In this document: positions 47,906-59,440 of the stretch, piece by piece
How positions within the stretch are numbered: position 1 is the first letter of the stretch
Layout: each line of letters starts with the position of its first letter
Assembly (NCBI GenBank): GCA_009912175.1
Contig: WNDQ01000018.1
Location: 1-64,000 of the forward strand
Reading direction: 5' to 3'
DNA from: Paracidovorax wautersii
GTDB lineage: Bacteria; Pseudomonadota; Gammaproteobacteria; Burkholderiales; Burkholderiaceae_C
Length of the DNA stretch: 64,000 bases
Made by a program: the position numbers and the translations under genes
The notes under the pieces: generated by a model
Databases searched by the model: none
The model's input: the letters and a program-made list of their open reading frames with translations, nothing else
What the model was told of the DNA's origin: nothing

Positions 47906-49165
47906 ATGTCCATGCTCGATACCGCGGCCGGCGGCTTTCTTCACGCACCGGCCGCCGCCGATCTGGTGCCCGCCCTGATGTCTGCCACCCGCCGCCCGGT
48001 GCGTGTGCAGCTCATGTACTTCAATGCCGGCGGGGGCCATCGGGCCTCGGCCCTGGCCTTGCAGGCCGGCATCCGGCGCGCCGGGCTCGATTGGCAGGTC
48101 GAGCTGGTCAACGTGTTCGAATGCGTGGACGTGCGCGACGTCTTTCGCCGCTGGACCGGCATGCCGCCCGAGGGCATCTACAACAAACGCCTGGCGCTGG
48201 GGTGGACGGCTGGCCTGGCACAGGAGCTCAAGCTGCTGCAGGCCGGCATCCGCGTCACCCATCCGTTCCTGATGAAACGCCTGCGCCAGCACTGGGCCGC
48301 CACGCAGCCCGATCTGGTCGTCTCGTTGGTGCCGAATTTCAACCGGGCCATGTTCCTGAGCCTGGCGCTGGAATGCCCGCAGGTGCCGTATGCGACGGTG
48401 ATGACCGACCTGGCGGACTTTCCACCGCGTTTCTGGATCGAGAAAGACCTGCCCATCGACCTGGTCTGCGGCACGCCGCACGCGGCGGCGCAGGCCCGCG
48501 CGGCGGGCTGCCCGGGCGAGCGTGTGCACGCGGTCTCGGGCATGCTGCTGCGCGAGGACTTCTACGCGCCGCGCCTGGCGCGCGAGCCCATCGCGCTGCA
48601 GCGGCAGGCGCTGGGCCTGCCAGCCGACGGACCCGTGGGGCTGGTGCTGTTTGGCGGCGAAGGCTCGCGCCAGATGCTGACGATTGCGCGCCAGGTGCGC
48701 GACGTGCCGCTGATCTTCGTGTGCGGCCGCAACGACAAGCTGGCCGCGCGAATGCGCCAGTTGCCCGTGCCGCCCGGCGCCGCGCCGCGTGCCGTGGTGG
48801 GGTTTGCGCACGACATTCCGCGCTACATGCAGCTGGCGGATTTCCTGATCGGCAAGCCGGGGCCGGGCAGCCTGAGCGAGGCCGTGCACATGGGCCTGCC
48901 CTGCATCGTGGCGTCCAACCTCGCCACGCTGCCGCAGGAGCGCTACAACACGCGCTGGCTGGTCGAGCAGGGGCTGGGTGTGACGGTGGCCGATTTTGCC
49001 GGCGTCGGCCGTGCGGTGGCCGATGTGCTGGCGCGGCTGCCCGAGCTGCAGGCCAACACCCGGCGCATCAACAACCGCGCGTTGTTCGAGGTGCCGCAAC
49101 GGCTGGCGGGCATCCTGGCGCAGGCGCCGCTGGCGCACAACACGCTGCACGCCATGGATCACTGA
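47906..49165 (+). CDS. Glycosyltransferase, MGDG-synthase-like (GT28 fold)
   Basis: The 419-residue protein has the monogalactosyldiacylglycerol-synthase N-domain (Y-F-N-A-G-G-G-H-R-A-S-A, V-N-V-F-E, V-V-S-L-V-P-N-F-N). The GT-B C-domain has F-G-G-E-G-S and the nucleotide-sugar motif G-K-P-G-P-G-S-L-S-E-A. Such enzymes transfer a sugar from a UDP donor to diacylglycerol or to lipid/peptidoglycan precursors (MurG kin). ATG 47906 is used; a TTG nine bases upstream is possible. It follows minE by about 140 bases; a cell-envelope role is plausible but the acceptor is unknown. Confidence 0.85.
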   Translation: MSMLDTAAGGFLHAPAAADLVPALMSATRRPVRVQLMYFNAGGGHRASALALQAGIRRAGLDWQVELVNVFECVDVRDVFRRWTGMPPEGIYNKRLALGWTAGLAQELKLLQAGIRVTHPFLMKRLRQHWAATQPDLVVSLVPNFNRAMFLSLALECPQVPYATVMTDLADFPPRFWIEKDLPIDLVCGTPHAAAQARAAGCPGERVHAVSGMLLREDFYAPRLAREPIALQRQALGLPADGPVGLVLFGGEGSRQMLTIARQVRDVPLIFVCGRNDKLAARMRQLPVPPGAAPRAVVGFAHDIPRYMQLADFLIGKPGPGSLSEAVHMGLPCIVASNLATLPQERYNTRWLVEQGLGVTVADFAGVGRAVADVLARLPELQANTRRINNRALFEVPQRLAGILAQAPLAHNTLHAMDH

Positions 49166-49238
49166 GATGAAACGCCGCGAGGCCGCTGCGGCCTCGTGAA
49201 AACCGGGCGCGGCCGCGGTGTGCGGCGCGGGCCTGGCG

Positions 49239-50204
49239 TCAGCGCGTGGGCACGGCTGGCAGTACCAGGTCGTCGAGGATGTGCAGCGGGTCTTCGGCCT
49301 CGGCCGGTTGCGGCTGGCGCTTGCGCGGCGCATGCATCATGGGCCAGCGCACGATTTCCAGCCGGCCGTCCATGTGCTCGACCAGGGCCGTGAGGCTTTC
49401 CACTCAGTCGCCGTCGTTGGCGTAGAGGATGCCGTCGATGTCGCGCATCTCGGCGTGGTGGATGTGGCCGCAGACCACGCCGTCCATGCCGCGCTTGCGC
49501 GCCTCGCGCGCGACGGCGTGCTCGAAGTCGCCGACGTAGCTCACGGCGCGTTTGATCTTGTGTTTGAAGTACTGAGACACCGACCAGTAGGGCAGGCCCA
49601 GCCAGGCGCGGCCGATGTTGAGATGGCGGTTGAGCTTGAGCGAGAACTCGTAGAGCACGTCGCCCACGTGGGCCAGCCACTTGGCGCACTGGATCACGCC
49701 GTCGAACTGGTCGCCGTGCAGGATCCACAGGCGCCGGCCGTCGGCCGTGGTGTGCACGGCCTCGTCGGCGACCTCGATGCCGCCCAGCGTCACGCCCAGG
49801 AAACGGCGCGCGAATTCGTCGTGGTTGCCCGCGATGAAGGTCATGCGCGTGCCCTTGCGCACCTTGCGCAGCAGCTTCTGGATCACGTCGCTGTGCGCCT
49901 GCGGCCAGTGCCAGTTGCGCTTGAGCTGCCAGCCGTCAATGATGTCGCCGACCAGATACATCTGCTGGCACTCGACATGCTTGAGAAAGTCCAGCAGCGC
50001 ATGCGCCTGGCAGCCGGATGTGCCCAGGTGCACGTCCGAGAGCCAGACGGTGCGCACGTCGAGCGCGCGGCGCTGGGCCTCGGGCTGCGGCTGCCGTTGG
50101 GCCTCGCGGCTGGCGCCAGTGCTGGCGGGCGACGCACCCAGGCGCCGGGCGAAGAAGGGGCGGAAGGTCTGGGTTCGCATGCGCGCATGCTGAGGGGCGC
50201 GCAT
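49239..50204 (-). pseudogene. UDP-2,3-diacylglucosamine-diphosphatase-like metallophosphoesterase with in-frame TGA
   Basis: The protein resembles LpxH-type calcineurin-fold phosphoesterases. Metal motifs are W-L-S-D-V-H-L-G, L-V-G-D-I-I-D-G, F-I-A-G-N-H-D, I-L-H-G-D-Q-F-D and G-H-I-H-H-A. The open part (49404-50204, 266 residues) ends Y-A-N-D-G-D then TGA at 49404-49406, exactly where relatives have Trp (N-D-G-D-W-V-E-S). Beyond it the same frame continues V-E-S-L-T-A-L-V-E-H-M-D-G for about 55 codons to a stop at 49239. A TGG-to-TGA change is the simplest reading. All visible catalytic motifs precede the stop, so a truncated enzyme might still work. Confidence 0.82.
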
Positions 50205-50316
50205 GACGTGACTGTGTCGTTTGCATGTCGACCGCGTGTCAGCGCTCGGCCGTGCGGGCTTCCTAGAATGGGCTCAAGGACGACCCATGTGCGTCCGCTT
50301 TGCTGGAGGCATTCGA

Positions 50317-50736
50317 ATGAGCTACGACCCCGACAACATCTTCGCCCGCATCCTGCGCGGCGAGGCGCCCTGCGTGAAGGTCTACGAGGACGATGCAACG
50401 CTGGCCATCATGGACGCGATGCCGCAGGCCGACGGCCATGTGCTGGTGCTGCCCAAGGAGGCCGCGGTGACGCTGCTCGACGCCTCCGACGAGGCCGCGT
50501 GCCGCTGCATCGTGACCGTGCGCAAGGTGGCCGCGGCCGTGCAAAAGGCGACCGGGGCGGCGGGGCTGACCGTCGGCCAGTTCAACGGCGCGGCGGCGGG
50601 GCAGACCGTGCCGCATCTGCATTTCCACATCGTCCCACGCGAGCCGGGCGTGGCGCTGCGCAAGCACGCAGGGCAAATGGCCGACCCGGCCGTGCTGCAG
50701 GCCATGGCTGAGCGCATCAAGGCGCATTGGGCATGA
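50317..50736 (+). CDS. HIT-family nucleotide hydrolase
   Basis: The 139-residue Hint/Fhit-like protein hydrolyses nucleoside phosphoramidates or dinucleotides. It has N-I-F-A-R-I-L-R-G-E near the start, D-G-H-V-L-V-L-P-K, and the histidine triad H-L-H-F-H (100-104) with the nucleophilic middle His. ATG 50317 is preceded by GGAGG. Its 3' end faces dadA with a structured repeat between. Confidence 0.93.
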   Translation: MSYDPDNIFARILRGEAPCVKVYEDDATLAIMDAMPQADGHVLVLPKEAAVTLLDASDEAACRCIVTVRKVAAAVQKATGAAGLTVGQFNGAAAGQTVPHLHFHIVPREPGVALRKHAGQMADPAVLQAMAERIKAHWA

Positions 50737-50792
50737 CGCCGTAAGCGAAGCGCGGTTCTTCATTCCCCATGAAGCGAGGCGGGTGCTGAGGG

Positions 50793-50886
50793 CTGGGAAA
50801 CGGGGACCGGATGCGGGAAGTCAAGGAGGAGGACTGGACTTTGTCCAGTCCGGGGGACATGGACGCAGCCGGTCCCCGTTTCCCAG
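50793..50886. repeat. Structured repeat element, copy L
   Basis: This 94-bp element has perfect 18-bp inverted ends (50793-50810 and 50869-50886; CTGGGAAACGGGGACCGG and its complement). Inside is a second hairpin GGACTGGAC-TTT-GTCCAGTCC (50831-50851). The core 50812-50867 matches copy R (52951-53006, opposite strand) at 52 of 56 bases; three of the four changes are in the hairpin loop. It lies between the convergent 3' ends of the HIT gene and dadA. A REP-like element or a structured RNA are both possible. Confidence 0.9.
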
Positions 50887-50964
50887 TCCGATGGCGAGGC
50901 GTGCCCGACTCGGGCGGGGCCGGGCTGCGTCAGAAAAGAAGAGACTGTGTCTGTCCTTTGGACC

Positions 50965-52266
50965 TCAGGTGTGTACCGGCCTCCCGCCGCTGTGCATGGC
51001 CACGCCGTGGCGGCGGCGCTCGTAGCGGTCGAGCGCCAGCCCTTCGGTGCTGATCTCGGGCTTGGCGCCGGTGATGAGGTCGCTGATCAGCTTGCCCGAA
51101 CCGCAGGCCATGGTCCAGCCCAGCGTGCCGTGGCCGGTGTTCAGGAACAGATTGCCGTAGCGCGTCGCGCCAATGATGGGCGTGCTGTCGGGCGTCATCG
51201 GGCGCAGGCCGGTCCAGAAGGTGGCTGCCGGGATGTCGCCGCCCGGGAACAGGTCGCGCACCACCATCTCCAGCGTGGCACGGCGACGCGGGTCCAGGCG
51301 CAGGTCGAAGCCGCCCAGCTCGGCCATGCCGCCCACGCGGATACGCCGGTCGAACCGTGTCACCGCGATCTTGTAGGTCTCGTCCAGCACGGTCGACTGC
51401 GGCGCCAGGCTCTCGTCGGTCAGCGGCACGGTGATCGAATAACCCTTGACCGGGTAGACCGGCACGTCCAGCCCCAGCGGCGCGATGAAGTCGCGTGTGT
51501 AGCTGCCGAAGGCCAGCACGTAGCGATCGGCCGTCAGCAACTGGCCGCCGACTTTCACGCCCTGGATGGCGCCGCCCTCGTGCACGAGGGCCTCCACGGA
51601 CTGGTTGAAACGGAAGTCCACGCCCAGGTCGGCCGCCAGCTTGGCGAGCGCGTTGGTGAACAGATGGCAGTCGCCCGTTTCGTCATTGGGCAGGCGCAGG
51701 CCACCGGTCAGGCGGTCCTTGGCGTGCGCCAGCGCGGGCTCGACGCTGGCGAGCTGCTCGGGCGTGAGCAGCTCGTGCGGCACGCCGCATTCCTTGAGCA
51801 CGGCGATGTCGCGCTGCACGGCATCGAGCTGCGCGGCCGAACGGAAGAGCTGCAGCGTGCCGCCCGAGCGGTGTTCGTAGTGGATGCCGGTGTCGGCGCG
51901 CAGCTGGCGCAGGCAGTCGCGGCTGTACTCGGCCACGCGCGTCATGCGTTCCTTGTTGAGGGCGTAGCTGCTGGCATTGCAGTTGCGCAGCATCTGCGCC
52001 ATCCAGCGCAACTGCCACAGGCTGCCGTCCAGGCGCACGGCCAGCGGCGCGTGCTGCTGGAACATCCACTTGAATGCCTTGAGCGGAATGCCGGGCGCGG
52101 CCCACGGCGTGGAGTAGCCGGGCGAGATCTGGCCGGCGTTGGCAAAGCTGGTTTCCTCGGCCGGGCCCGCCTGGCGGTCGAGCACGGTGACTTGGGCGCC
52201 GGCACGCGCGAGGTAGTAGGCGGTGGTGGTGCCGATGACGCCGCTGCCCAGGACGATGACTTTCAT
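50965..52266 (-). CDS. dadA: D-amino acid dehydrogenase
   Basis: DadA is the FAD enzyme that oxidises D-alanine and other D-amino acids to 2-oxo acids, passing electrons to the respiratory chain. The 433-residue protein begins with the FAD-binding [15 protein letters not shown] and has [11 protein letters not shown]. It ends with [12 protein letters not shown] and [10 protein letters not shown]. It is divergent from an Lrp-family regulator 125 bases away, the usual arrangement for dad genes. It is flanked on its 3' side by repeat copy L. Confidence 0.95.
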   Translation of the reverse strand: MKVIVLGSGVIGTTTAYYLARAGAQVTVLDRQAGPAEETSFANAGQISPGYSTPWAAPGIPLKAFKWMFQQHAPLAVRLDGSLWQLRWMAQMLRNCNASSYALNKERMTRVAEYSRDCLRQLRADTGIHYEHRSGGTLQLFRSAAQLDAVQRDIAVLKECGVPHELLTPEQLASVEPALAHAKDRLTGGLRLPNDETGDCHLFTNALAKLAADLGVDFRFNQSVEALVHEGGAIQGVKVGGQLLTADRYVLAFGSYTRDFIAPLGLDVPVYPVKGYSITVPLTDESLAPQSTVLDETYKIAVTRFDRRIRVGGMAELGGFDLRLDPRRRATLEMVVRDLFPGGDIPAATFWTGLRPMTPDSTPIIGATRYGNLFLNTGHGTLGWTMACGSGKLISDLITGAKPEISTEGLALDRYERRRHGVAMHSGGRPVHT

Positions 52267-52391
52267 GGCGAATTCCGGGTGATCCGAAGAGTGGAGAGTG
52301 GATTCCGGAACTGTAGGACTTGTGATCCAGTGGATTCCACTGTAGTTTTGGTGCAGTCCCCTTGTTGTTGCTGATTTAATGGGGCGCAGCC

Positions 52392-52874
52392 ATGGGAATC
52401 AGTGAAATGCACGAACTCGACCGCATCGACCGCAAAATCCTCGACATCCTGCAGCGCGATGGCCGAATGTCCATGACCGATCTGGCCGAGCAGGTCGGCC
52501 TGTCGGCCTCGCCGTGCACCGAGCGGGTACGGCGGCTGGAGCGCAATGGCGTCATCACGGGTTACCACGCGCGCGTGGCGCCGCAGGCGCTGGGCCGCAC
52601 GCTGCTGGTGTTTGTGGAGATCAAGCTGGCGTCCAAGTCGGGCGATGTGTTCGACAAGGTGCGCAAGGAGTTGCTGCACGTGCCCGAGGTGCTCGAATGC
52701 CACTTGGTGTCGGGCAGTTTCGACTACCTGGTCAAGGCGCGGCTGAGCGGCATGGACGAGTACCGCCACCTGCTGGGCGACATCCTCAAGAAACTGCCGG
52801 TGGCCGCTGAGAGCCACAGCTATGTGGTGATGGAGGAGGTCAAGGAGACGCTGGTGTTGCCGGTGGACCGGTAG
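52392..52874 (+). CDS. Lrp-family regulator, probable regulator of dadA
   Basis: The 160-residue protein has the Lrp start ([16 protein letters not shown]), helix-turn-helix [16 protein letters not shown] and a RAM domain with G-S-F-D-Y-L-V-K. It resembles leucine-responsive Lrp/DadR proteins, which respond to alanine or leucine. It diverges from dadA, indicating control of D-alanine catabolism. ATG 52392 is used; ATG 52407 is an alternative. Confidence 0.92.
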   Translation: MGISEMHELDRIDRKILDILQRDGRMSMTDLAEQVGLSASPCTERVRRLERNGVITGYHARVAPQALGRTLLVFVEIKLASKSGDVFDKVRKELLHVPEVLECHLVSGSFDYLVKARLSGMDEYRHLLGDILKKLPVAAESHSYVVMEEVKETLVLPVDR

Positions 52875-52925
52875 GCCTGACCTGGCTTGCTCCAGGACAT
52901 TGACCGCTCTGCCTCTGGCGAGCAC

Positions 52926-53031
52926 GGCCCGGCACGGTCCGGGTTCCCGTTGCGTCCATGTCCCCCGGACTGGACGTTGTCCAGTCCTCCGCCTTGACTT
53001 CCCGCAACGGAAACCCGGACCGCACCGGGCC
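52926..53031. repeat. Structured repeat element, copy R
   Basis: This is the inverted second copy of the element at 50793-50886. The ends pair over 20 bases with one mismatch (52935-52954 with 53003-53022), and the pairing extends a further 9 bases outward with two mismatches. The inner hairpin GGACTGGAC-GTT-GTCCAGTCC lies at 52967-52987. The end sequences differ from copy L, yet each copy pairs with itself. It lies between the convergent 3' ends of lrp and the aminotransferase gene. Confidence 0.9.
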
Positions 53032-53056
53032 TTGGTGGTGGGGCGGCCCGGGGGCG

Positions 53057-53076
53057 AAAAAAAGCCCCGCGGCTTT
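53057..53076 (-). terminator. Terminator of the aminotransferase gene
   Basis: On the minus strand AAAGCC-GCGG-GGCTTT is followed by a continued T run (A run at 53057-53063 on the plus strand). It begins 46 bases after the stop at 53122 and has the classic intrinsic-terminator shape. Confidence 0.7.
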
Positions 53077-53121
53077 CGCACGCTGGGCAGGAGCAGAAGG
53101 AAAACCGGAAAGGCGAGTGGC

Positions 53122-54477
53122 TCAGGCGACTTCGGCCAGCGCGTCACCCAGCGCGTTGACGAGGCGGTCGATCTTGGCCTTTTCGCTGATGAAGGGCGGG
53201 GCGAGTTGGATGGTGTCGGCGCCGTAGCGCACGTAGAAGCCCTTTTTCCAGCAGGCCATGGCGATCTCGAACGGGCGGCGTGCCGGCTCGCCCGGGTAGG
53301 CGGCGATGCTGATGCCCGCGGCCAGGCCGTGGTTGCGGATGTCGGCCACGTGTTTGCTGCCCTTGAGGCTGTGCACGGCCTGCTCGAAGTAGGGCGCAAG
53401 CGCCTTGACGCGGCCGATGCCGTCTTCCTGCGCCAGCAGGTCGAGCGCGGCAATGCCGGCCGCGCAGGCCACGGGGTGGGCCGAGTAGGTGTAGCCGTGC
53501 GGGAACTCGACCAGGTAGTCGGGACCACCCGCCGCCATGAAGGTGTTGTAGATCTCGGGGGTGACCACCACGCCGCCCAGCGGCTGCGTGCCGTTGGTGA
53601 CCTGTTTGGCGAAGTTCAGGATGTCGGGCACGACGCCGAAGGCCTCGGCGCCGGTGGCCGCGCCGCAGCGGCCAAAGCCGGTGATGACCTCGTCAAAAAT
53701 CAGCAGGATGTTGTTCTGCGTGCAGATCTCGCGCAGGCGCTGCAGGTAGCCCACGGGCGGGACGACCACGCCGGCCGAGCCCGAGAAGGGCTCGACGATG
53801 ACGGCGGCGATGTTGGAGGCGTCGTGCAGCGTGATCAGGTCGAGCAGGCGGTTGGCCAGCGCTTCGCCGCCTTCGGTGGCCTGGCCACGCACGAAGGAGC
53901 CGGCTGGCGGCTGGGTGTGGGGCAGGTGGTCGGCCGCGATGCCTTCACCGAAGGTCTTGCGGTTGCCGCCGATGCCGCCCACCGAGATGCCACCGAAGTT
54001 GACGCCGTGGTAGCCCTTTTCGCGGCCGATCAGGCGTGTCTTGCTGGCCTGGCCCTTGGTGCGCCAGTAGGCGCGGGCGATCTTGAGCGAGGTGTCGGCC
54101 GCTTCCGAGCCGGAGCCGGCGAAGAACACGTGGTCCAGGCCGTCGGGCGTGAGGGCCTTGATCTTGTTGGCCAGCTCGAACGAGGCCGGGTGGCCGAACT
54201 GGAAGGCGGGCGCGTAGTCCAGCTTGGCGATCTGTTTGCTGACCGCCTCGACGATCTCGGTGCGGCCATGGCCCAGGCCCGTGCACCACAGGCCCGAGAG
54301 GCCGTCGTAGATCTTGCGGCCGTCGGCGTCGGTGAAGTAGGCGCCCTTGGCCTCGACGATCAGGCGCGGATCGGTCTTGAACTGGCGGTTGCCGGTGAAG
54401 GGCATCCAGTGCGCGGACAGCCAGTCGGCGTCGGTGCGGATGGCGGGGGCGGAAGCGGGGGAGGTGACGGTGCTCAT
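53122..54477 (-). CDS. Class III aminotransferase, beta-alanine/omega-amino acid:pyruvate type
   Basis: The 451-residue PLP enzyme has the omega-aminotransferase features W-M-P-F-T-G-N-R-Q-F, D-G-L-S-G-L-W-C and F-A-G-S-G-S-E-A-A-D-T. The catalytic pair is Asp in I-F-D-E-V-I-T-G-F-G-R and Lys in F-A-K-Q-V-T-N-G. It matches beta-alanine:pyruvate transaminases, which make alanine plus malonate semialdehyde, so it could feed the neighbouring alanine system. It is divergent from a LysR gene. Confidence 0.92.
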   Translation of the reverse strand: MSTVTSPASAPAIRTDADWLSAHWMPFTGNRQFKTDPRLIVEAKGAYFTDADGRKIYDGLSGLWCTGLGHGRTEIVEAVSKQIAKLDYAPAFQFGHPASFELANKIKALTPDGLDHVFFAGSGSEAADTSLKIARAYWRTKGQASKTRLIGREKGYHGVNFGGISVGGIGGNRKTFGEGIAADHLPHTQPPAGSFVRGQATEGGEALANRLLDLITLHDASNIAAVIVEPFSGSAGVVVPPVGYLQRLREICTQNNILLIFDEVITGFGRCGAATGAEAFGVVPDILNFAKQVTNGTQPLGGVVVTPEIYNTFMAAGGPDYLVEFPHGYTYSAHPVACAAGIAALDLLAQEDGIGRVKALAPYFEQAVHSLKGSKHVADIRNHGLAAGISIAAYPGEPARRPFEIAMACWKKGFYVRYGADTIQLAPPFISEKAKIDRLVNALGDALAEVA

Positions 54478-54597
54478 GGGCGTGCTCGTGAAGAAGGGCT
54501 GGGCTGGGCGGGCCGAAGGGACAAAGTCGATTGAGCCATTGTTCGTGCCGTCGATAGTGGTGAAAATAGGGCGATATCAATGTTCACTTGACGGTTC

Positions 54598-55575
54598 ATG
54601 CAACTGAATAACCCCTTCGATTCCGCTGGGAACAGCTTGCCGGCGCGGCCCAAGAACCGCGCCGTGCTGGGCCAGCTCAGCGACATGGACCTGCGCCTGC
54701 TCAAGGTGTTCAAGAGCGTGGTCGAGTGCGGCGGCATGGCCGCGGCCGAGCTGGAGCTCAACATCGGCACCTCCACCGTCAGCCGCCACGTGAAAGACCT
54801 GGAGACGCGGCTGGGCCTGGTGCTGTGCCGGCGCGGGCGTGCGGGGTTTGCGCTCACGCCCGAAGGCCAGCGCGTTTACGAGGAGACGCTGCGGTTGCTG
54901 GCCTCGGTCGACGGTTTTCGCAGCAGCATCGACGACATCCACTGCCGCATGGGCGGCCAGCTGGAGCTGGCGGTGTTCGACAAGACCGCCAGCAACCCGC
55001 AGGCGCGCATCGGCGAGGCCATCGCACGCTTTGCGCAGCAGGCGCCCGAGGTCAGCCTGAGCGTGCACGTGGCCTCGATCAGCACCATCGAGCGCGGCAT
55101 CATTGACGGGCATTTCCACGTCGGCGTCATCCCCACGCACCGCCATTCGCAGAGCCTGGCCTATGCCGATCTGTTCGGCGAAACCATGCTGCTGTATTGC
55201 GGCAGCCAGCACCCGCTCTACGGCGCGCGCCACGACGGCCTGAGCTGGGACGCGCTGCGCGACTATCCCTTCGCCGGCCTGGGACACCATTCGCCCAACA
55301 TGGAGCTGAGCCACCGCGCCAACCTCACGCGGCGCGCGACCGGCTCGGACGAAGAAGCAATCGCGCTGCTCATCCTCTCGGGCCAGTTCCTGGGTTTTTT
55401 GCCCGACCACTACGCGGGCCGCTTCGAGCAGCAGGGCCTGATGCAGGCCATCGCGCCCGAACGTTTCAACTACGCCTGCCGCTTCGTGAGCGTGCTGCGC
55501 CGCTCGCCCCAGCCCTCGCGCGCGACGCAGCTATTCCATGAATGCCTGCTGGCGGTGCATCCGCAAAGTGCCTGA
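54598..55575 (+). CDS. LysR-family regulator
   Basis: The 325-residue protein has an N-terminal winged helix (D-L-R-L-L-K-V-F-K-S-V-V-E-C-G-G-M-A-A-A-E, then S-T-V-S-R-H-V-K-D-L-E). A periplasmic-binding-like effector domain with G-H-H-S-P-N-M follows. The N-terminal extension of about 30 residues is slightly long. It diverges from the aminotransferase gene (120 bases between) and so probably activates it; the effector is unknown. Confidence 0.92.
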   Translation: MQLNNPFDSAGNSLPARPKNRAVLGQLSDMDLRLLKVFKSVVECGGMAAAELELNIGTSTVSRHVKDLETRLGLVLCRRGRAGFALTPEGQRVYEETLRLLASVDGFRSSIDDIHCRMGGQLELAVFDKTASNPQARIGEAIARFAQQAPEVSLSVHVASISTIERGIIDGHFHVGVIPTHRHSQSLAYADLFGETMLLYCGSQHPLYGARHDGLSWDALRDYPFAGLGHHSPNMELSHRANLTRRATGSDEEAIALLILSGQFLGFLPDHYAGRFEQQGLMQAIAPERFNYACRFVSVLRRSPQPSRATQLFHECLLAVHPQSA

Positions 55576-55609
55576 CCTCGGCGCCACCTGCGGCCCGCGC
55601 GGACGGCGT

Positions 55610-55810
55610 TCAGCTGCCGGCACCGCCACGCCGGCTCTGCTGCTGGTTGCTGCTGCCGATGTGCGATTCGCGGTCGCTGCGGCTGTGTGGGGTGCGCTGG
55701 CTTTCATGGCGTTGCGTGGCTGGCTGATGGCCGGCCTTGTTGCGGTCGTTGGCCAGCTTGCCGTCGAGCGTGCCGCGGGTGTTGTCGGATGTGACGTCGG
55801 GTTTGGACAT
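55610..55810 (-). CDS. Small hypothetical hydrophilic protein
   Basis: This 66-residue product (M-S-K-P-D-V-T-S-D-N-T-R-G) is rich in Ser, Arg, Gln and Asn and probably unstructured. AGGAGG six bases before ATG 55810 supports translation. No family is recognised. Confidence 0.5.
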   Translation of the reverse strand: MSKPDVTSDNTRGTLDGKLANDRNKAGHQPATQRHESQRTPHSRSDRESHIGSSNQQQSRRGGAGS

Positions 55811-55968
55811 GGGGCCTCCTGAGGAAAACAGGCGCCGCCAGGCAACGGTGGAGCGCGCCTCGGGGCGCGCGAAAAGACGGCGCCATGCATCCCATTCTGG
55901 GCAGCTTGGCCGGTCTGGCGTGTCGGACGATGGTGCCGGGCCGCGTACTCGCCTGCGGCACGCGGGTG

Positions 55969-56634
55969 TCAGGAGGCCTTGTGCCAGCGCCAGGGCTGGC
56001 GCAGGGGCCAACTGGCCTGCGGGCTGAGCACGCGCGGCGCCCAGAAATGCGTGCAGGCCAGGGCGATCAGCGCGGCCGCGACGACATCGCTCAGAAAGTG
56101 TTCCAGCGTGAGGATGCAGGCCGCGACGATCGCCGCCAGCGCCAGCAGTGGCCAGCGCCAGGCGGGCAGCAGCTTCGCCAGCACGGCCGCTACGGCAAAG
56201 GCCGTGAGCGTGTGGCTGGACGGAAAGGAGTTGAAGGGCGAGCCCGAGAACGGCGTCGCCAGGCCGTAATAACCGTGCTCCAGCAGTTGCGAAGGCCGCG
56301 CTCGCGCCACGACATGCTTGAGGACCAGCGTGATCAGCCCGCCCGTGAGCATGGTCAGCAACAGCAGCAAGCCGCCGCGCACCAGCCGCTGGCAGACCAC
56401 CGCCCAGCGCTGCGCCGTCGGCAGCGACAGCGCGAACAGCCCGGTCCCGTAGGCCCCCAGCGCCGTCAGCGCGTAGAGCTCGCTGTTGGCGATGTCACTC
56501 ACATCGTCGAAAAAATCGTCGAGCGAAGGCGTGAGGTTGGCATGGATGAACTGCGTCAGTGGCGCGTCCACCCAGCCCGCAAGGGCTGCCAGGACAAGGG
56601 CTCCGAGGAGGTAGGTGCTGGGTTTGGGCATCAT
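55969..56634 (-). CDS. PAP2-family membrane phosphatase
   Basis: The 221-residue membrane protein has about five segments. It has PAP2 motif 1 K-x6-R-P (Lys106, Arg113, Pro114), motif 2 P-S-S-H-T (138-142) and motif 3 with His179 and Asp183 (H-F-L-S-D). The Ser-Arg that opens motif 3 in the family is replaced by Ala172-Cys173, so one phosphate-binding Arg is missing. Substrates of the family are lipid phosphates such as undecaprenyl pyrophosphate or phosphatidic acid. Activity is uncertain given the missing Arg. Confidence 0.88.
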   Translation of the reverse strand: MMPKPSTYLLGALVLAALAGWVDAPLTQFIHANLTPSLDDFFDDVSDIANSELYALTALGAYGTGLFALSLPTAQRWAVVCQRLVRGGLLLLLTMLTGGLITLVLKHVVARARPSQLLEHGYYGLATPFSGSPFNSFPSSHTLTAFAVAAVLAKLLPAWRWPLLALAAIVAACILTLEHFLSDVVAAALIALACTHFWAPRVLSPQASWPLRQPWRWHKAS

Positions 56635-56770
56635 GGCTCGGAGCGTGGTTCTGGGTTAGGGCTTCAAACGCGCGGGGCGAGGCCGCCCGTCGCCAAACGG
56701 GGTTGGCCGATTCCAGCGCCACGGCGTGACTGCATGGTGACGCGGGGGCGGACGCGGCCTCGGTCCTGGC

Positions 56771-59440
<2,670 letters not shown>

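Noticed and set aside
49178-49196. Hairpin CGAGGCCG-CTG-CGGCCTCG as a terminator
   Set aside because: The 8-bp stem is real but no T run follows on either strand; it may be chance in GC-rich DNA.
49404-49406. TGA as a selenocysteine codon
   Set aside because: The position is Trp in relatives, and no SECIS-like hairpin is apparent just downstream; a point mutation is simpler.
50811-50894. Small peptide M-R-E-V-K-E-E-D-W with a similar reading in the second repeat copy
   Set aside because: The two copies differ by amino-acid-changing substitutions and loop changes while pairing is kept, so the conservation is better explained by structure than by coding.
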